From positions 1,909,501 to 1,973,500 of the forward strand of contig JAWNZC010000314.1 of NCBI GenBank assembly GCA_035771165.1: a stretch of 64,000 bases of DNA, written 5' to 3'. The first letter of the stretch is position 1. Every line of letters starts with the position of its first letter. The notes under the pieces are model-generated. The model made no database searches, was not told where the DNA came from, and saw nothing but the letters and a program-made list of their open reading frames with translations. Below are positions 13,355 to 20,915 of the stretch, piece after piece. The DNA comes from Paragorgia papillata. Lineage: Eukaryota; Cnidaria; Anthozoa; Scleralcyonacea; Coralliidae. The position numbers and the translations under genes were made by a program.

Positions 13355-13722
13355 TAATAATAGAATTAAACCCACTTGGTAAAATACATTTTTAAAAAAA
13401 TGCTCACCATATCTGCTCCAAGAGTTTTCAACACTAGTTGTCGAAGATTGAGTTCTAGTTTCCCAAACGTTTCGTAAGGTTGTGCGACAGGCGAGAAGAA
13501 ACCCGTCGACGACTGTTTCTCGTTGCGTTCGTATTTCTTTTTCCACGCACCGTCCGACCTCAGCGGCTTGTAAATTATATCGTTCCGTATCTGAATCTTG
13601 TCGCTCAGTGATGGAATCTCTACTGGCGTCGCCGAACCACCAAAACATTGTCGTACCTCTTTGGTTATCTCTACGCTAGGATTTACCTGAGATGGCTGAA
13701 CAACAAAATTAAACCCTACCAT
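4952..13722 (-). CDS. Unrecognised four-exon gene, about 274 aa
   Basis: Exons: 13722 or 13686 to 13408 (donor gtgagc), 12481-12404 (acceptor ttttacacag, donor gtgagc), 8529-8357 (acceptor cacaccatag, donor gtaagt), 5210-4952 (acceptor gagtag, stop TAG). Phases are 0, 0, 2 and the frames join without a stop. The N-terminal 105 codons may begin at ATG 13722 (MVGFNFVVQPSQ) or be entered by splicing after ccatctcag at 13687. Visible features: a basic patch (AWKKKYERNEK), a tryptophan-centred segment (DSLWSKLRDNRDIFIK), a short amphipathic Glu/Gln helix (MLEILEEQKQETQ), then a Ser/Thr-rich, probably disordered tail. No signal peptide, membrane segment or enzyme motif is seen. I do not recognise the family. 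The introns hold SINEs, MITEs and a retrotransposon end. An alternative acceptor at 5213 would change one or two residues. Confidence 0.68.
5250..5560 (+). repeat. GGGATTT-rich dispersed repeat, copy 1
   Basis: The stretch from about 5256 to 5530 (tggacgagatttgggatttc, gctgtcgtgattcacgaaat, caagcgcgattccggtttta) matches 27570-27900 in inverse orientation with many small gaps. The reading frame open in copy 2 is broken here by stops. Confidence 0.6.
5600..5740 (+). repeat. Fragment of the CTCGTTCCCAGAGCC MITE family
   Basis: The motif ctcgttcccagagcccacgt at about 5621 is the terminus of the 225 bp element found whole at 23671-23895, and the same terminus is seen again near 55230. No partner end is seen close by, so this is a solitary piece. 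Confidence 0.45.
6015..6338 (-). repeat. 5S-rRNA-derived SINE, copy 2
   Basis: The minus-strand head near 6338 (gcacgagggtggcgtg) and the box C relic ggatgggtaat at about 6260 are followed by the common middle (ctcctgtgcttcgagg) and the longer 3' tail with the inverse of acgttgatctgcgtccttcg near 6040-6060. Confidence 0.72.
6356..7410 (-). repeat. 5S-rRNA-derived SINE, copy 3, split by an 840 bp element
   Basis: The middle part of the SINE (6356-6440) and its 5S-like part (7281-7410) are the two halves of one minus-strand copy. They are separated exactly by the element at 6441-7280, and the 9 bp TCCAACAAC is present on both sides. Restoring the order gives the same layout as copies 1 and 2. 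Confidence 0.72.
6441..7280 (+). mobile_element. 840 bp DNA element with 9 bp TSD, CAACCTCGTCCCCAGGGCC family
   Basis: Termini caacctcgtccccagggcca and its inverse (7262-7280) are flanked by TCCAACAAC at 6432-6440 and 7281-7289, a perfect 9 bp duplication. The inside carries a coding-like stretch (6640-6990: ERKVQHRAEFTCLAIEKQ, FFKQEFSTKRSLNVFQNAE) found again in the copy at 62333-63270. Nine-base duplications fit Mutator-like or Merlin-type elements. No transposase is visible. Confidence 0.8.
7522..7853. other. Gene-free AT-rich stretch
   Basis: The minus-strand frame of 124 codons here overlaps the head of a 5S-SINE and has no recognisable motif. I see no splice-framed coding or repeat boundary in 7410-7853. 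Confidence 0.4.
7854..8226 (+). repeat. 5S-rRNA-derived SINE, copy 4 (nearly full length)
   Basis: Head gcacgggtggcgtgtgctgt, 5S-like gttagtacttggataggtgg (box C relic), middle ctcctgtgcttcgagggttt, then tail agctgtgatccgcggtctaa, tatggcgactgcctgga and the end cctttatcctttatta. It matches copy 5 along its whole length. Confidence 0.8.
8640..8800 (-). repeat. tRNA-derived SINE fragment
   Basis: The inverse strand reads a B-box gggttcgaatcc preceded by an A-box-like taatggtcagcgtctcac, embedded in the same flanking words (ctcagaaaa, ctgagtttcc) as the SINEs at 25.7 and 38.2 kb. The acceptor arm does not pair properly, so not a functional tRNA. Confidence 0.6.
9180..9202 (+). repeat. Poly-G run
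   Basis: About 18 consecutive G residues follow ggggatg, just 3' of a coding-like but unconfirmed stretch (8887-9180). No gene is seen between 8800 and 9530. Confidence 0.7.
9530..9690 (+). repeat. Dispersed repeat, copy 1 (second copy 10375-10515)
   Basis: gagtttcacttc, gattcaaactcatag, gcaaaggcaaagctat and atttgttaattctat.gcattt occur in the same order at 9530-9660 and 10380-10500. The two lie in direct orientation 850 bases apart, on either side of two MITEs. Confidence 0.65.
9685..9840. mobile_element. Fold-back MITE
   Basis: ttggccatttcttaaaagag and ttgaagactgg on the left are mirrored by ccagtcttcaactcttttgg and gaaatggccaa on the right, around a short unique centre with gcgta. Non-coding. 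Confidence 0.72.
9948..10172. mobile_element. 225 bp MITE, TWA target type, copy 1
   Basis: Termini agccgtaatcaaacgagaac and its inverse (ending gattagggct) with TAA on both sides (9945-9947, 10173-10175). Its twin is at 14249-14473, of equal length. A three-base TWA duplication is typical of PIF/Harbinger MITEs. Confidence 0.82.
10375..10515 (+). repeat. Dispersed repeat, copy 2
   Basis: Direct copy of 9530-9660 with small indels; both contain gcaaaggcaaagctat and attgttaattctat-like words. This suggests a duplication before or with MITE insertion. Confidence 0.65.
10604..10985 (+). repeat. 5S-rRNA-derived SINE, copy 5 (full length)
   Basis: Best-preserved copy: head gcacgggtggcgtattctgt, 5S-like ttggatgggtgaccgcttgg (intact box C), the common middle, the tail with tatggcagctgcctgcatgg and the 3' ttatcctttatc. 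Length is about 380 bp. An internal 5S-type pol III promoter could still be readable. Confidence 0.85.
11385..11545. mobile_element. Fold-back MITE (TTTCATCAGGGGTTCCAAACA)
   Basis: gtgtttcatcaggggttcca on the left is mirrored by gtttggagtcccctgatgaa on the right; outer arms acacgagtttga and tcaaacgag also pair. The core has aacgaagggcgttgcccgag. Confidence 0.65.
11757..12283. mobile_element. 527 bp DNA element with TAA duplication, AAGGGTATTGGCAA family
   Basis: Left end aagggtatgggcaac after TAA (11754-11756); right end gttgctcttaccctt before TAA (12284-12286). Internal words gtgacgtcacaagcta, tttacccagcttgtgacgtc and acaacaagatggcgaacggc match the element at 61955-63431, which has the same TAA target. 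Confidence 0.75.
12638..12859. mobile_element. 222 bp fold-back MITE
   Basis: acattactttaccgccgtgt and gttgcgaagttcgtt are mirrored at the other end (ttcgcaacacacggcggtaaagtaatgt); the inner arms ttgaaaattatccaatca also pair. It lies in an intron of the unrecognised minus-strand gene. Confidence 0.78.
12900..13250 (-). mobile_element. Decayed non-LTR retrotransposon 3' end
   Basis: Too broken to form a long reading frame, but the minus strand reads LQLGWLPIQDKIKYF, VYKVLNNFSATYLSNLI, then after stops MRTFAFLAPTEWNSLDLTIRNATSL and SSFRQKYL. This is the typical C-terminal tail of CR1/L2-like ORF2 proteins (WLPI..RI, YK.LN...P.YL, APTEWNSLP). It lies in the first intron of the unrecognised gene, on the same strand, next to a long TA repeat. 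Confidence 0.75.
13268..13347. repeat. (TA)n microsatellite
   Basis: About 40 TA units, next to a decayed retrotransposon end and 60 bases from the first exon of the unrecognised gene. Confidence 0.95.
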
Positions 13723-13739
13723 ACTACCGACCGCTTTAA

Positions 13740-14245
13740 CTTCGTTCTCACGACATAATTAGGAGTGTGTCTATAAAAAATCAAAAGCTATTCAAAACGA
13801 CGGGTGTTTAATTGTGTATCATACGGCGTCCTTTTTTCATCCGTCAGAGCATGGATAGCAAAATATCATAACATGTTTTTCTAACCGTTGGAGATTTTGC
13901 TTTCGGAGGTTCTACCGCTCACGTCATCAATCCCAGTCGCGTGGATTGTCACGTCAGTTAACGAACCTTATTAGTGACGTCATGAATGCAGTTCTTGTTG
14001 CGCATGTACAGGAATAGCGCGCGCGAAACAGGAATTGATTCAGTGAACTGATTGGTTTCTGGCTTTGTTGTCCTTGTACGAGAGAAACCTGTATAGGCGC
14101 TTGGAAACTAGCTGTTAAAACATCGTGGACATGCACTGACTCAAGCGAATCGGTTGGTGATATGAATTTAAATTTGTCGGCGTTGAGTAACCATCTATGG
14201 GTCCTGCATGTTTGTAAAAGGGTAGAGTGCTGCGTAGGCAGTGTG
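13740..14245. other. Gene-free stretch upstream of the unrecognised gene
   Basis: No coding exon or repeat boundary could be fixed here. If exon 1 of the minus-strand gene starts at ATG 13722, this region would hold its promoter. Confidence 0.35.
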
Positions 14246-14248
14246 TTA

Positions 14249-14473
14249 AGCCCTAATCAAACGAGAACGCAAGTCATCGCAAGCTGGCAGTCAGCAATTT
14301 CTGTGGCGGTCGTTCGAACACCCAAATTAACAAAATAAAGGTTTCATGAGTGTTTTAAACAAGTTTTAACTTTGTCACGGTACATGATATTTTCGGAAAA
14401 TTATTCAGAGAGGCTGGCTGAGATAGCGTGACTGGCAACTTGCGATGACTTGCGTTCTCGTTTGATTAGGGCT
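14249..14473. mobile_element. 225 bp MITE, TWA target type, copy 2
   Basis: Same element as at 9948-10172 with only a few substitutions (for example gttgg to gctgg), and flanked by TTA at 14246-14248 and 14474-14476. Equal length and low divergence suggest recent activity. Confidence 0.82.
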
Positions 14474-14624
14474 TTATAGATAGAACAAAGTGAAAAGGTT
14501 GTAAACTGCCCAGAATAGTTTTGATAACGAAATATTGACGTTTCAAGCGGAGCCGTTCATCATAGTGGAATGTGGATAACTTCTTTATGTGGCTGTCTTC
14601 CCTCGATACGTAATGATCATAGAT

Positions 14625-14806
14625 AAGTTTTGTGGAAACACCACGTAAAATATTTATTTGCTAAGCTTTCGGCCTGTTGACTCAGGTCTTCATCAGAGCA
14701 ATAACAATAAGCTGTTGGTTATTGTCATTGCTCTGATGAAGGCCTGAGTCAACAGGCCGAATGTTTAGCAATTTTACGAGGTGTTTCCACAAAACTTATC
14801 TATATT
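14625..14806. mobile_element. Fold-back MITE
   Basis: gttttgtggaaacaccacgt plus aaatatt and ctaagctttcggcctgttga are mirrored by tcaacaggccgaatgtttag and gaggtgtttccacaaaac. The loop is caataagctgttggttattg. Confidence 0.78.
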
Positions 14807-14953
14807 ACATTATCGCCATGAAAACTTTCAAAGAATTAACCTAATGTATTGCTTATTATTTGTTATCCTTTTTTCGTCTGATTGTCTCTTCATAGCCATA
14901 AGGTGCGTTCACACTAGTGGATTTAAAACTAGATTTGGACTGATGCTGGGCTG

Positions 14954-15112
14954 GTATAGACCTTATTCAAAAATGGCCACCGAATTAAAATTCTTTTATA
15001 TACATATAAATTATTCAAAATAATTTTTTCTTTAGAACGAGGTCATAAGGGCTAATTTATATGCACATAAAAGAATTCTAATTCGGCGGCCATTTTTGAA
15101 TAAGGTCTATAG
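14954..15112. mobile_element. Fold-back MITE, TA-type
   Basis: tatagaccttattcaaaaat and ggccaccgaattaaaattct at the left pair with agaattctaattcggcggcc and atttttgaataaggtctata at the right. A wider, weaker pair (gtgcgttcacact / gtgcgtttacact) may mark an older host element. Confidence 0.75.
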
Positions 15113-15632
15113 GACTTGCCGGGTGCGTTTACACTATAGATCGACTGGCCTTGCATGGCTCTGGACTTTTCACGATAACTCCTATTTAGCATATATATAT
15201 ATATATATAGTGTGGTATGGAGTGGCATTAAAACAGCTCCCGTAGGATTTGCATGCTAAAGTTGATTCAGGTTTTCTTTCTTTTTTGAGTGGACTAGATG
15301 TCAAACTATCGGAAAATTATGGTGACTACAACAGGGGGTCAGTTATAGATGCACAGAAGACGTCACAACGTGGTAAGAACATCAGTGACCCACTCGACTG
15401 CGTCCCGTGGGGCACTTTTTTGTTCTTACCAAAACGACAACGGCAAAATGGAAGCTATTTGTTAAATAACACGTTGCAATGGTTTGTACAACTTATCTCG
15501 CAATGATGCATCAATGTCGTTGCGATACAAGTGGTACATGAAAATTTGCACAGGGGACGACAGTTTGTAAGATATATGTTTATATCTCTGGAAATATCTA
15601 TGAAAACTATGTTTTAAAACAAGACAAAGTTA

Positions 15633-16126
15633 TTACAGGTCTTCGTTTGGTTTCTCTCCATCAACTTGTTCATGTTTATTAGCAGCCCATGTTAAGTACG
15701 TATTCCAAAATATCGCCACAAAATTTACAACGAACACGCGGTGTTGCAAAGGAACAAAGTTAAAATTGATAAGCTGCACAGCTGGCCAAATCTTGTAATT
15801 GGTCTTCATTGTATCCAAGTATTGGTTCCTGAACTTCGCTTTGATCTCCTCTGTGCTCTTTCCAAAGAGAACACCAGTTGTGGTAAAGAATGTTGCTATG
15901 ATTGACGGCGCGAATATTGTCTGGTCCATGGCCATTTTTTTGACTGCATCAATGGTTCTGGTACCTTTGATTGTGCGGTCTAAGAAGATGTACCAATAAC
16001 GCATCGCTGGTCCAATGATGCAAAGACCAATGGAGGCCATGCCTAGGGTTCGTTTGAAATCATGGTTTCTTCCTCTCTTCTCGACAATCTGCTGGGCGCA
16101 GCAATCTCCTACTCCGACCAGTATTC
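15633..16126 (-). CDS. Mpv17/PMP22-family membrane protein, terminal exon (paralogue 1)
   Basis: The last coding exon runs from acceptor ttcgtttctag at 16127-16137 to a stop at 15633 (164 codons with stop, entered in phase 1). Family hallmarks in order: GVGDCCAQQ (entry helix), IIGPAMRYWYIFLDR (the GP..WY..LD signature), MAMDQTIFAP (the DQ....P signature), then IWPAVQLINF and VPLQHRV, and FWNTYLTWAANK at the C-terminal helix. Mpv17/PMP22 proteins are four-helix membrane proteins of the mitochondrial inner membrane or peroxisome. The sequence is closest in feel to the MPV17L2 branch, but this is a judgement from motifs. The first exon (about 40 residues) was not located upstream, where a minisatellite and a retrotransposon piece lie. 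The reading frame is open upstream to an ATG at 16193, but that part looks like read-through of intron. Confidence 0.87.
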
Positions 16127-16289
16127 CTAGAAACGAATAACAAGTGTGTAATAAAGATAGAAAATCGTAACGGTGCGATTTTAATTTTGCCAATTGTTAG
16201 CAGAGAGCAATTGCTCTACTATTAATTTTGCTAGAGTAGTTTGTTGCTCATCTGCTATATTCAAATTGCTAGCGCTACAGTGATGACAA

Positions 16290-16500
16290 ATCAATGCTGT
16301 CTTGATTATGAAAATGATGTTTTGATTATAGTGACGATATCTTGATGATGACAATGGTGTCTTGATGATAGTGATGACATTGACAATGTCTTGATAATGG
16401 TGGTTACGTCTTAATGATGGTGATAATGATGACAATGATGTCTTGATGATGATGATCATGATGATGTCTTGATGATTATAATGTCTTGATTATTATTGAA
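16290..16500. repeat. GATGAT/CTTGATGATGAC minisatellite, block 1
   Basis: Irregular repeats of tgatgatgtcttgatga-like units. They directly follow the 3' end (on the minus strand) of the retrotransposon fragment at 16595-17349. Confidence 0.85.
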
Positions 16501-16594
16501 TCGTTTAATCGTTTAATAATAAAAATCAACCATTGCAGTCCGATGACTGAATTACTACAATTATAGGTTATGTACAAATATTACGTACAATAAA

Positions 16595-17349
16595 AATTTA
16601 AAACTTTGCTGCACGATGTATGATAAAACTGTTCTTAAATCTATTTGTCTTTGTCCTTTTAACGTTAAACTTTCTATTATGTCTTAGGCTATACGAGTTT
16701 CTATTTTCAGCAGGTAACAATTCCGCCAACTTATGGTATGGGTCTGAAGCAATATTTGAGAACAACTTCTCACACAGCATAGTCCGTCTTTCGTGTAAAG
16801 TTTCTAGTTCTGCCCTTTTTAAGTTTTCAGTAGAACACTGAAATCTTGATAAATGATTCTCAGGGCTCTCTTCTGTATATGTTCTATTTCTTCTGATAAG
16901 TACTGTGGTAAACTAGTATGAAACGCCTGACAAGCATATTCGAGAACAGATCGTATACACGAACAGTAGAATCTAATTAATGATCTGGGATCTACATCAG
17001 CTCGTTTAAGCTGTTTTAACAAATAAATGCGCTTAGCAGCTTTCTTAACGATGTTCTCAACGTGTGTGTTCCATTTAAGATCTTGTGTAATAGTTACACC
17101 AAGGAGTTTTGCTTCACTCACAACTTCAAATAATTGGTTGTTTACATTTAGTGGAGCATAGACGCACGGCCGCTTTGTAAAACTTATTCTCATTTCTTTA
17201 CACTTTGTTGGATTCAGTTGGAACCTATTTAAATTTGTCCAATCGGTAATTTCTTGTATTGTTTGTTGCAGCTCACTTACACCTTCAAAGTATGCACTAT
17301 CCGATACGATTTGGCATGGTTGCCTGCTTGTAACAAAAAATGCCATCAA
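16595..17349 (-). mobile_element. Non-LTR retrotransposon fragment, reverse-transcriptase C-terminal half
   Basis: From 17349 to 16819 the minus strand reads WTNLNRFQLNPTKCKEMRISF, LGVTITQDLKWNTHV, RIYLLKQLKRADV and VLEYACQAFH..LP.YLSEEIEHIQKRALRII, the conserved thumb and post-RT region of a common invertebrate CR1-like family. After a frameshift it continues at 16780-16598 (LCEKLFSNI, DPYHKLAELLP, RFKNSFI) to the element's end. The catalytic YADD and everything upstream is missing. It sits between two blocks of GAT/CTTGAT minisatellite. Confidence 0.85.
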
Positions 17350-17419
17350 AAGTAATATTTTGAAGCCTTGGCCGGCCGTCTACTATTATTAAAATCTTTG
17401 ACCATAGAGGCTTTTGGTA

Positions 17420-17656
17420 TTGGTATCGTGTTGAATGATGATGGTGATGATGTCTTGATGATGGTGATCATATCTTGATGGTGACAATGTTGTCTTGATA
17501 ATGATAATGATGTCTTGATAATGATGTCTTGATGATGATGTCTTGATGATGGTGATCATATCTTAATGGTGACAACGTTGTCTTGATAATGATGACATTG
17601 ATATTGATGACAATGTCTTGATGATGATAATGATGTTGATGTTGATGACAATGTCT

Positions 17657-17699
<43 letters not shown>

Positions 17700-17950
17700 A
17701 TTGATGACAATCTCTTGATGATGATGATATTGATGACAATGTCTTGATGATGGTGATATTGATAACAATGTCTTGATGATGATATTGATGACAACCTCTT
17801 GATGATGATATTGATAACAATGTCTTGATGATGATGATGATGATGATATTGATAACAATGTCTTGATGATGATGATGATATTGATGCCAATGTCTTGATG
17901 ATATTGATACCAATCTCTTGATGATGATGATGATGATAATATCAATGTCT

Positions 17951-17993
<43 letters not shown>

Positions 17994-18110
17994 GATGATG
18001 TCTTGAAGATGACTATAATAATAAATTATAACAATGAAGATGTCTTGATCATAACGATGACAATGTTTTAATGATAAATGATGTCTAATGATGATGATAT
18101 TATTGTTACA
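17420..18110. repeat. GATGAT/CTTGATGATGAC minisatellite, block 2
   Basis: Units of roughly 20-35 bases built from gatgatgatattgatgacaa and tgtcttgatgatga, with pure GAT runs at 17658-17700 and 17950-17990. Minus-strand frames coding poly-Ile, His and Ser here are repeat artefacts. Confidence 0.92.
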
Positions 18111-18114
18111 AACC

Positions 18115-18245
18115 CAGCCCACACAATTGATGGTTGGATAGCCAATTGATAAATCTAAATCAGTCGATAGCAATTATCAACTGATCACCAATGGATAGTC
18201 ACAAAAATCCACCATTTGTTAATCAATGACTATTGGTTGCTATTG
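18115..18245. repeat. Imperfect inverted repeat
   Basis: Words such as ccaattgataaatc and caattatcaactgatcacca, tggatagccaattgat and ctattggttgctattgatt recur in both orientations, giving a weak fold-back. Confidence 0.4.
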
Positions 18246-18674
18246 ATTGTGACTATTATAGTATGAACTGAAATGAAGAAAATAGCTAATACAAATGTTT
18301 ATAAAACGCTGCTTCCTCCAAAATTTAAGGTCATTTGGTGCCCGTATCTCTATTATACAGACGTTTGAAAGATGTATGAAACCATGCAGGGTTTCAACAA
18401 AATTTGTTTTGTTTACTGAATGAAGCAAACATTAACAACATAACTCGCAATATTTATATTAGTTAAATATCTAGAAAGATAAATATACTTTTGCATGGTC
18501 ACTCACTGACCAAATATATATAGATATAGATATACATGTAGATAGATATAGATAGATATACAGTAGAGCGAAATAGTAATTATTATTTATTATTATTTAT
18601 TATTATTATTTACCCCCCCTAAGCTCACTTAATCGTAGAAATGAACTTATATCTAACTGTAGACATGCAACTCG

Positions 18675-18735
18675 ACACAACCGCGACTCGGCACAACCGT
18701 GACTCGACACAACCGTGACTCAACACAACTCACCG
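18675..18735 (+). repeat. 15 bp tandem repeat
   Basis: Four imperfect units of cgacacaaccgtgact lie in a row. Confidence 0.75.
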
Positions 18736-18998
18736 ATCACACCACCAACATGATGTAATTTTACTGGACACAATTTAAACATCAAATTCCGCATAACGCT
18801 CACAACAAACGCGATAGTCACCTGACGAGTGTGGTAAGCTTTGCTTGCCACACGAAACAAATTTGTCATGAATAAAGTTCTTATGAAGTAAACCAACTTT
18901 GTCTTTATTTTACTGTATCTATATATCTATATATATATATATTCAAACAAAGTGTTGTTCGCGAAATGTCGAAAAGTGCTCAATACCGTAAAGATAGA

Positions 18999-19118
18999 GC
19001 GAATATACTATAAGTGGGCTTACCTCAAATGTTGATGGTCGCTACTGTCACCTGAAGATCGCCCAGCGTGAAACTGACAGTAGCAACCATCAACATTTGA
19101 GGTAAGCCCACTTATAGT
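18999..19118. mobile_element. Fold-back MITE
   Basis: actataagtgggcttacctc with aaatgttgatggt is mirrored by accatcaacatttgaggtaa and gcccacttatagt. The centre is gtcacctgaagatcgcccag. Confidence 0.8.
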
Positions 19119-19524
19119 ATATATATATATAGTTCAATCTACAGACACGGTGTTTCGCTGTACAACAGCTCATCAGTATATATATATATATATATGTTGC
19201 GTAGATAATTAATAGTTACAAGCCATAACTGTTCAAATTGAAATTCAGAAATTACTGTTGAGTTACATAAATGTTTAAATCAAAATACCTGCACTTGCTG
19301 CCTGTACTTTAAATGGATGAGCGTCCAACAATCGAAGATATGCTCGCCAAAATCCCGCCATTTTGAATTGAACACTTTGATAGTATTAACCTGCGATCAG
19401 GCAATCGTGTGTACAAATAAAGAACCAAAAGACCCTGGGTACGAGGTTGACAAAGAACCAGCGCATGCTCCCAAAAATTTTGTGATTTCAGTAATCTTTA
19501 GGTATATAACCCTTTATACCAACC

Positions 19525-19845
19525 TCGTACCCAGGGCTATTTGTAGGGAACTGGGCCAAGACGGCGGGAACAAATGGCCCTGGTGGAGGCTAGGCTATCT
19601 CAGCCTCTGATTGGTCAAGAGCTTATGGCGTAAATCAGACGGTTTGATTTTGTTTTGTTTTTTTAAATTGTATTTTGACCTTGTCGGTTGTTCCTGCACA
19701 CGGCACGGGAAATTATATTTTAAACCATGCAATAATTAGGTGTAATTAGGTATAATTACTGTGTAAAGAACTGAGTTCTAGTTAATAAAATGCGCAATAT
19801 ACTGCGCATTTTGAGCTAGCCTCCACCCAATCTCGTACCCAGACC
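19525..19845. mobile_element. Members of the CAACCTCGTMCCCAGGGC terminus family
   Basis: An inverse terminus ends at 19443 (ccctgggtacgaggttg), a direct one starts at 19525 (caacctcgtacccagggcta), and a third variant lies near 19830 (caatctcgtacccagaccca). They are relatives of the elements at 6441 and 62333 but their pairing is unclear. Confidence 0.5.
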
Positions 19846-20674
19846 CATACGCGCGCGGCAAACGAATGGCTCTGGGACAATCCATTTGAAAATCGACTCT
19901 GATTGGCTTAACGCGTTGACGCCTACTGCGCTGCGCAGAGAATTTCACACCCATTCTCCCATCGCGGTCTTCATGTAATATGGGTTGTTTTCGAGAAGGA
20001 GTGAAGCGAAATAACGTGTTTATTGGGACTTAATCTGAGAAATTGAGAGTTATTCCTTTGCAAAAGTCATTTCAAGGAGACAAGAAATACTTACTTGCCT
20101 TTGTGGTATCTTTGGAACTCTGGTTCGAGTTTAAAGTATGACAGATAACAGATTCATCGTGGCCCATGCATCGTGGCCGTGCTTCGTGACGAGTTCACTT
20201 TTCAGAATTCATAGTTTTCCGTACTTGTATGTAAAATAATTAAATATTTATGGTATATCGTCATATGGACACTGGATTTGACTTCAAGAAGTATCATTGG
20301 AACGTATAAATGATGGCTATTTGAATAATAAATAATTGTCTACATCTTTCAATCACCTCAAATATTCATAATTAGCTGAGTGACTGATCAAGTTTATATC
20401 AACATGTATGTAGTATCTCCTCATATTTTTAACAAAAAAATATATTGTCTTATGCTGTTGACACTGTGTTTATTACTTTTTATATATGTTATATGTGAAA
20501 TAATATTCTTATAGCTGTACAATGTACTACAAGGCATTGTTTTTTTAATTTGTATCTACAAGTAATATACTGTACATTGGTTTGAAGTATTATATCCATA
20601 TTGGGTAAGCATTAGTTGCTGATTTATACATTTTACACCAGTTTTAAACTGGTACTATACCTATGTGACCATAT

Positions 20675-20861
20675 GGGAAGCATGGGTGGTGAAGAGTTGC
20701 CTGACCACTGTGATCCAAAGTTAAGCTTGATTGGATGGCGTTAGTACTTGGATGGGTGACCACTTTGGACACCCTGTCACAGGCTTGAGCTTGGAACTTG
20801 TGTGAGTAGAGTTATTGTAGTTGATCTCTCCTGTGCTTTAAAGGTTTTTCCAGGTTCTCTG

Positions 20862-20897
<36 letters not shown>

Positions 20898-20915
20898 ATA
20901 AAATCAACAATTCAA
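20675..20915 (+). repeat. 5S-rRNA-derived SINE, copy 6, with poly-C expansion
   Basis: Head gcatgggtggtgaagagttg, very 5S-like aagttaagcttgattgg and gttagtacttggatgggtga, then the common middle. About 32 C residues (20863-20894) replace the short C run before tccataaaatcaac. The long tail of copies 4 and 5 is missing. Confidence 0.78.

Noticed and set aside
16127..16193. N-terminal extension of Mpv17 paralogue 1 from ATG 16193
   Set aside because: A good acceptor (ttcgtttctag) lies at the exact site where paralogue 2 is spliced, and the extension does not resemble the family N-terminus.
17468..18173. Long minus-strand frames of 116-205 codons rich in Ile, His and Ser
   Set aside because: They translate the GAT/CTTGAT minisatellite in three frames; no unique sequence is coded.
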